From Bacteroidales bacterium (GTDB lineage: Bacteria > Bacteroidota > Bacteroidia > Bacteroidales > GCA-2748055), in assembly GCA_029934875.1 (NCBI GenBank), contig JAOZLK010000018.1, positions 10,768 through 17,982 of the forward strand: 7,215 bases of DNA, given 5' to 3'. Below are positions 6,030 through 7,215 of the stretch, piece by piece. Numbering within the stretch: the first letter of the stretch is position 1; each line of letters starts with the position of its first letter. The notes below the pieces were generated by a model that was given only the letters and a program-made list of their open reading frames with translations, had not been told where the DNA came from and did not search any database. Made by a program: the position numbers and the translations under genes.

Positions 6030-7211
6030 ATGAACAAAGAACTTTTCGAAAGCCGTAAAACACTCATCCGCAGGGAACATGAGGCCTTGATCTCCAGGAA
6101 AAACGAGGAAATATTCAGCACCAATGGCATTTTTTGCAGGCATAAATACCCGGTATTAAGCCGCGAGCATTTTCCCATGGAGTGGCGCTATGATTTCAAC
6201 CCGGAAAGCAATCCCTTATTCATGGAAAGAATCGGATTCAATGCAGCCATGAACTCCGGGGCCATCAAATGGAAAGGAAAATACCTCCTGGCCGTAAGGG
6301 GTGAGGGAAACGATCGGAAATCCTTCTTTGCCATTGCCGAAAGTCCCAACGGTGTAGATAATTTCCGTTTCTGGGAGCGTCCCCTGACCATGCCCGAGAC
6401 CGATGATCCCGACACCAACGTCTATGACATCAGGCTCACCGAACATGAGGATGGATACATTTACGGCGTATTCTGCACCGAACGTAAGGATCCCAAAGCT
6501 CCTGCGAGTGATACCAGCTCGGCTGTGGCTGCGGCAGGAATCGCACGGACCAGAGACCTGGTGGAATGGGAGCGACTGCCCGACCTGATCACCTATGGAG
6601 GACAGCAAAGAAATGTGGTTCTGCACCCGGAGTTTGTTGATGGGAAATATGCCTTTTATACCCGTCCACAGGATGGATTCATCGATACCGGATCAGGAGG
6701 AGGCATTGCCTTTGGACTTTCCGACTCCATGGTCAATGCCGAGGTAAAGGAGGAAAAAGTACTGGATGCCAAAACTTATCACACCATCTATGAACTGAAG
6801 AACGGCCAGGGACCGGCCCCTATCAAAACAGAACATGGCTGGCTCAACCTGGCTCATGGCGTCAGGAACTGTGCCGCCGGATTGAGATATACCCTCTACC
6901 TTTTTATGACAGCGCTGGATGATCCATCCAGGGTAATTCATAAACCAGCAGGACTATTCATGGGCCCTCTTGGTGAAGAGCGGGTTGGTGATGTATCCAA
7001 TGTACTCTTTACCAATGGCTGGATTGCAGACGACGATGGCAAGGTATTTATCTACTATGCCTCTTCCGACACCCGCATGCATGTGGCCACCTCGAGCCTT
7101 GCTCAACTGGTGGACTATTGCATGAACAATCCGGAGGATGGTCTACGGTCGGCCGCCTCAGTCAAAGCCATCAATGAGCTGGTGGACAGAAATCAGGCAT
7201 TTTTGAAATAG
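6030..7211 (+). CDS. 4-O-beta-D-mannosyl-D-glucose phosphorylase, GH130 subfamily 1
   Basis: A 393-residue cytoplasmic enzyme with no signal peptide and a five-bladed propeller fold. It phosphorolyses beta-1,4-mannosyl-glucose to alpha-mannose-1-phosphate and glucose (EC 2.4.1.281). Conserved stretches: [10 protein letters not shown] (17-26), [27 protein letters not shown] (64-90), [21 protein letters not shown] (96-116), [17 protein letters not shown] (130-146), [33 protein letters not shown] (194-226), [14 protein letters not shown] (274-287) and [34 protein letters not shown] (320-353). Asp133 corresponds from memory to the general acid Asp131 of the B. fragilis enzyme. The near-complete match to that protein, as I recall it, points to subfamily 1 rather than the mannooligosaccharide phosphorylases of subfamily 2. 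The start is firm because an in-frame TAA lies at 6024-6026. A 31-base gap separates it from GH3, with no terminator or promoter visible in it. It completes the pathway with the epimerase two genes upstream. Confidence 0.94.
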   Translation: MNKELFESRKTLIRREHEALISRKNEEIFSTNGIFCRHKYPVLSREHFPMEWRYDFNPESNPLFMERIGFNAAMNSGAIKWKGKYLLAVRGEGNDRKSFFAIAESPNGVDNFRFWERPLTMPETDDPDTNVYDIRLTEHEDGYIYGVFCTERKDPKAPASDTSSAVAAAGIARTRDLVEWERLPDLITYGGQQRNVVLHPEFVDGKYAFYTRPQDGFIDTGSGGGIAFGLSDSMVNAEVKEEKVLDAKTYHTIYELKNGQGPAPIKTEHGWLNLAHGVRNCAAGLRYTLYLFMTALDDPSRVIHKPAGLFMGPLGEERVGDVSNVLFTNGWIADDDGKVFIYYASSDTRMHVATSSLAQLVDYCMNNPEDGLRSAASVKAINELVDRNQAFLK

Positions 7212-7215
7212 CAGG

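Overview
The window looks like a piece of a Bacteroidota (Bacteroidetes) genome. It carries a compact carbohydrate-use operon of a type known in that phylum. One gene encodes a lipoprotein with a Bacteroidetes-like signal peptide, and most starts lack a Shine-Dalgarno sequence. No phylogenetic marker gene is present, so anything below phylum level would be a guess. All supported genes are on the + strand.

Layout. Positions 1-488 hold the 3' end of a protein gene of unknown function that began before the window. A strong intrinsic terminator (517-552) closes that unit. The rest of the 210-base intergenic stretch is dense in signals: an ATGCAA-N4-TTGCAT dyad followed by a T-run (592-612), a weak -7-like box (617-624), and an imperfect seven-nucleotide tandem repeat of seven units (639-687) that stops 11 bases before the next start codon. 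Four tightly packed genes then fill 699-7211: a sodium/solute symporter, a cellobiose/mannobiose 2-epimerase, a GH3 beta-glycosidase lipoprotein, and a GH130 subfamily-1 mannosylglucose phosphorylase. The gaps between them are 10, 13 and 31 bases, which argues for one transcript. The window ends four bases after the last stop codon, so the operon's end or continuation is not visible.

How the genes work together. The epimerase plus GH130_1 pair is the signature of the beta-1,4-mannan pathway described for Bacteroides fragilis and Ruminococcus albus. Mannobiose is epimerised at its reducing end to mannosyl-glucose, which is phosphorolysed to mannose-1-phosphate and glucose, saving one ATP compared with hydrolysis. 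Neither enzyme has a signal peptide, so both should be cytoplasmic. The symporter is therefore the natural candidate for importing the disaccharide. The GH3 enzyme should act outside the inner membrane, probably removing beta-linked glucose (or another terminal sugar) from glucomannan fragments before uptake. No endo-mannanase, SusC/SusD pair or regulator is in the window. This is an inference from gene content; enzyme identities rest on motifs and recalled family sequences, not on a database search.
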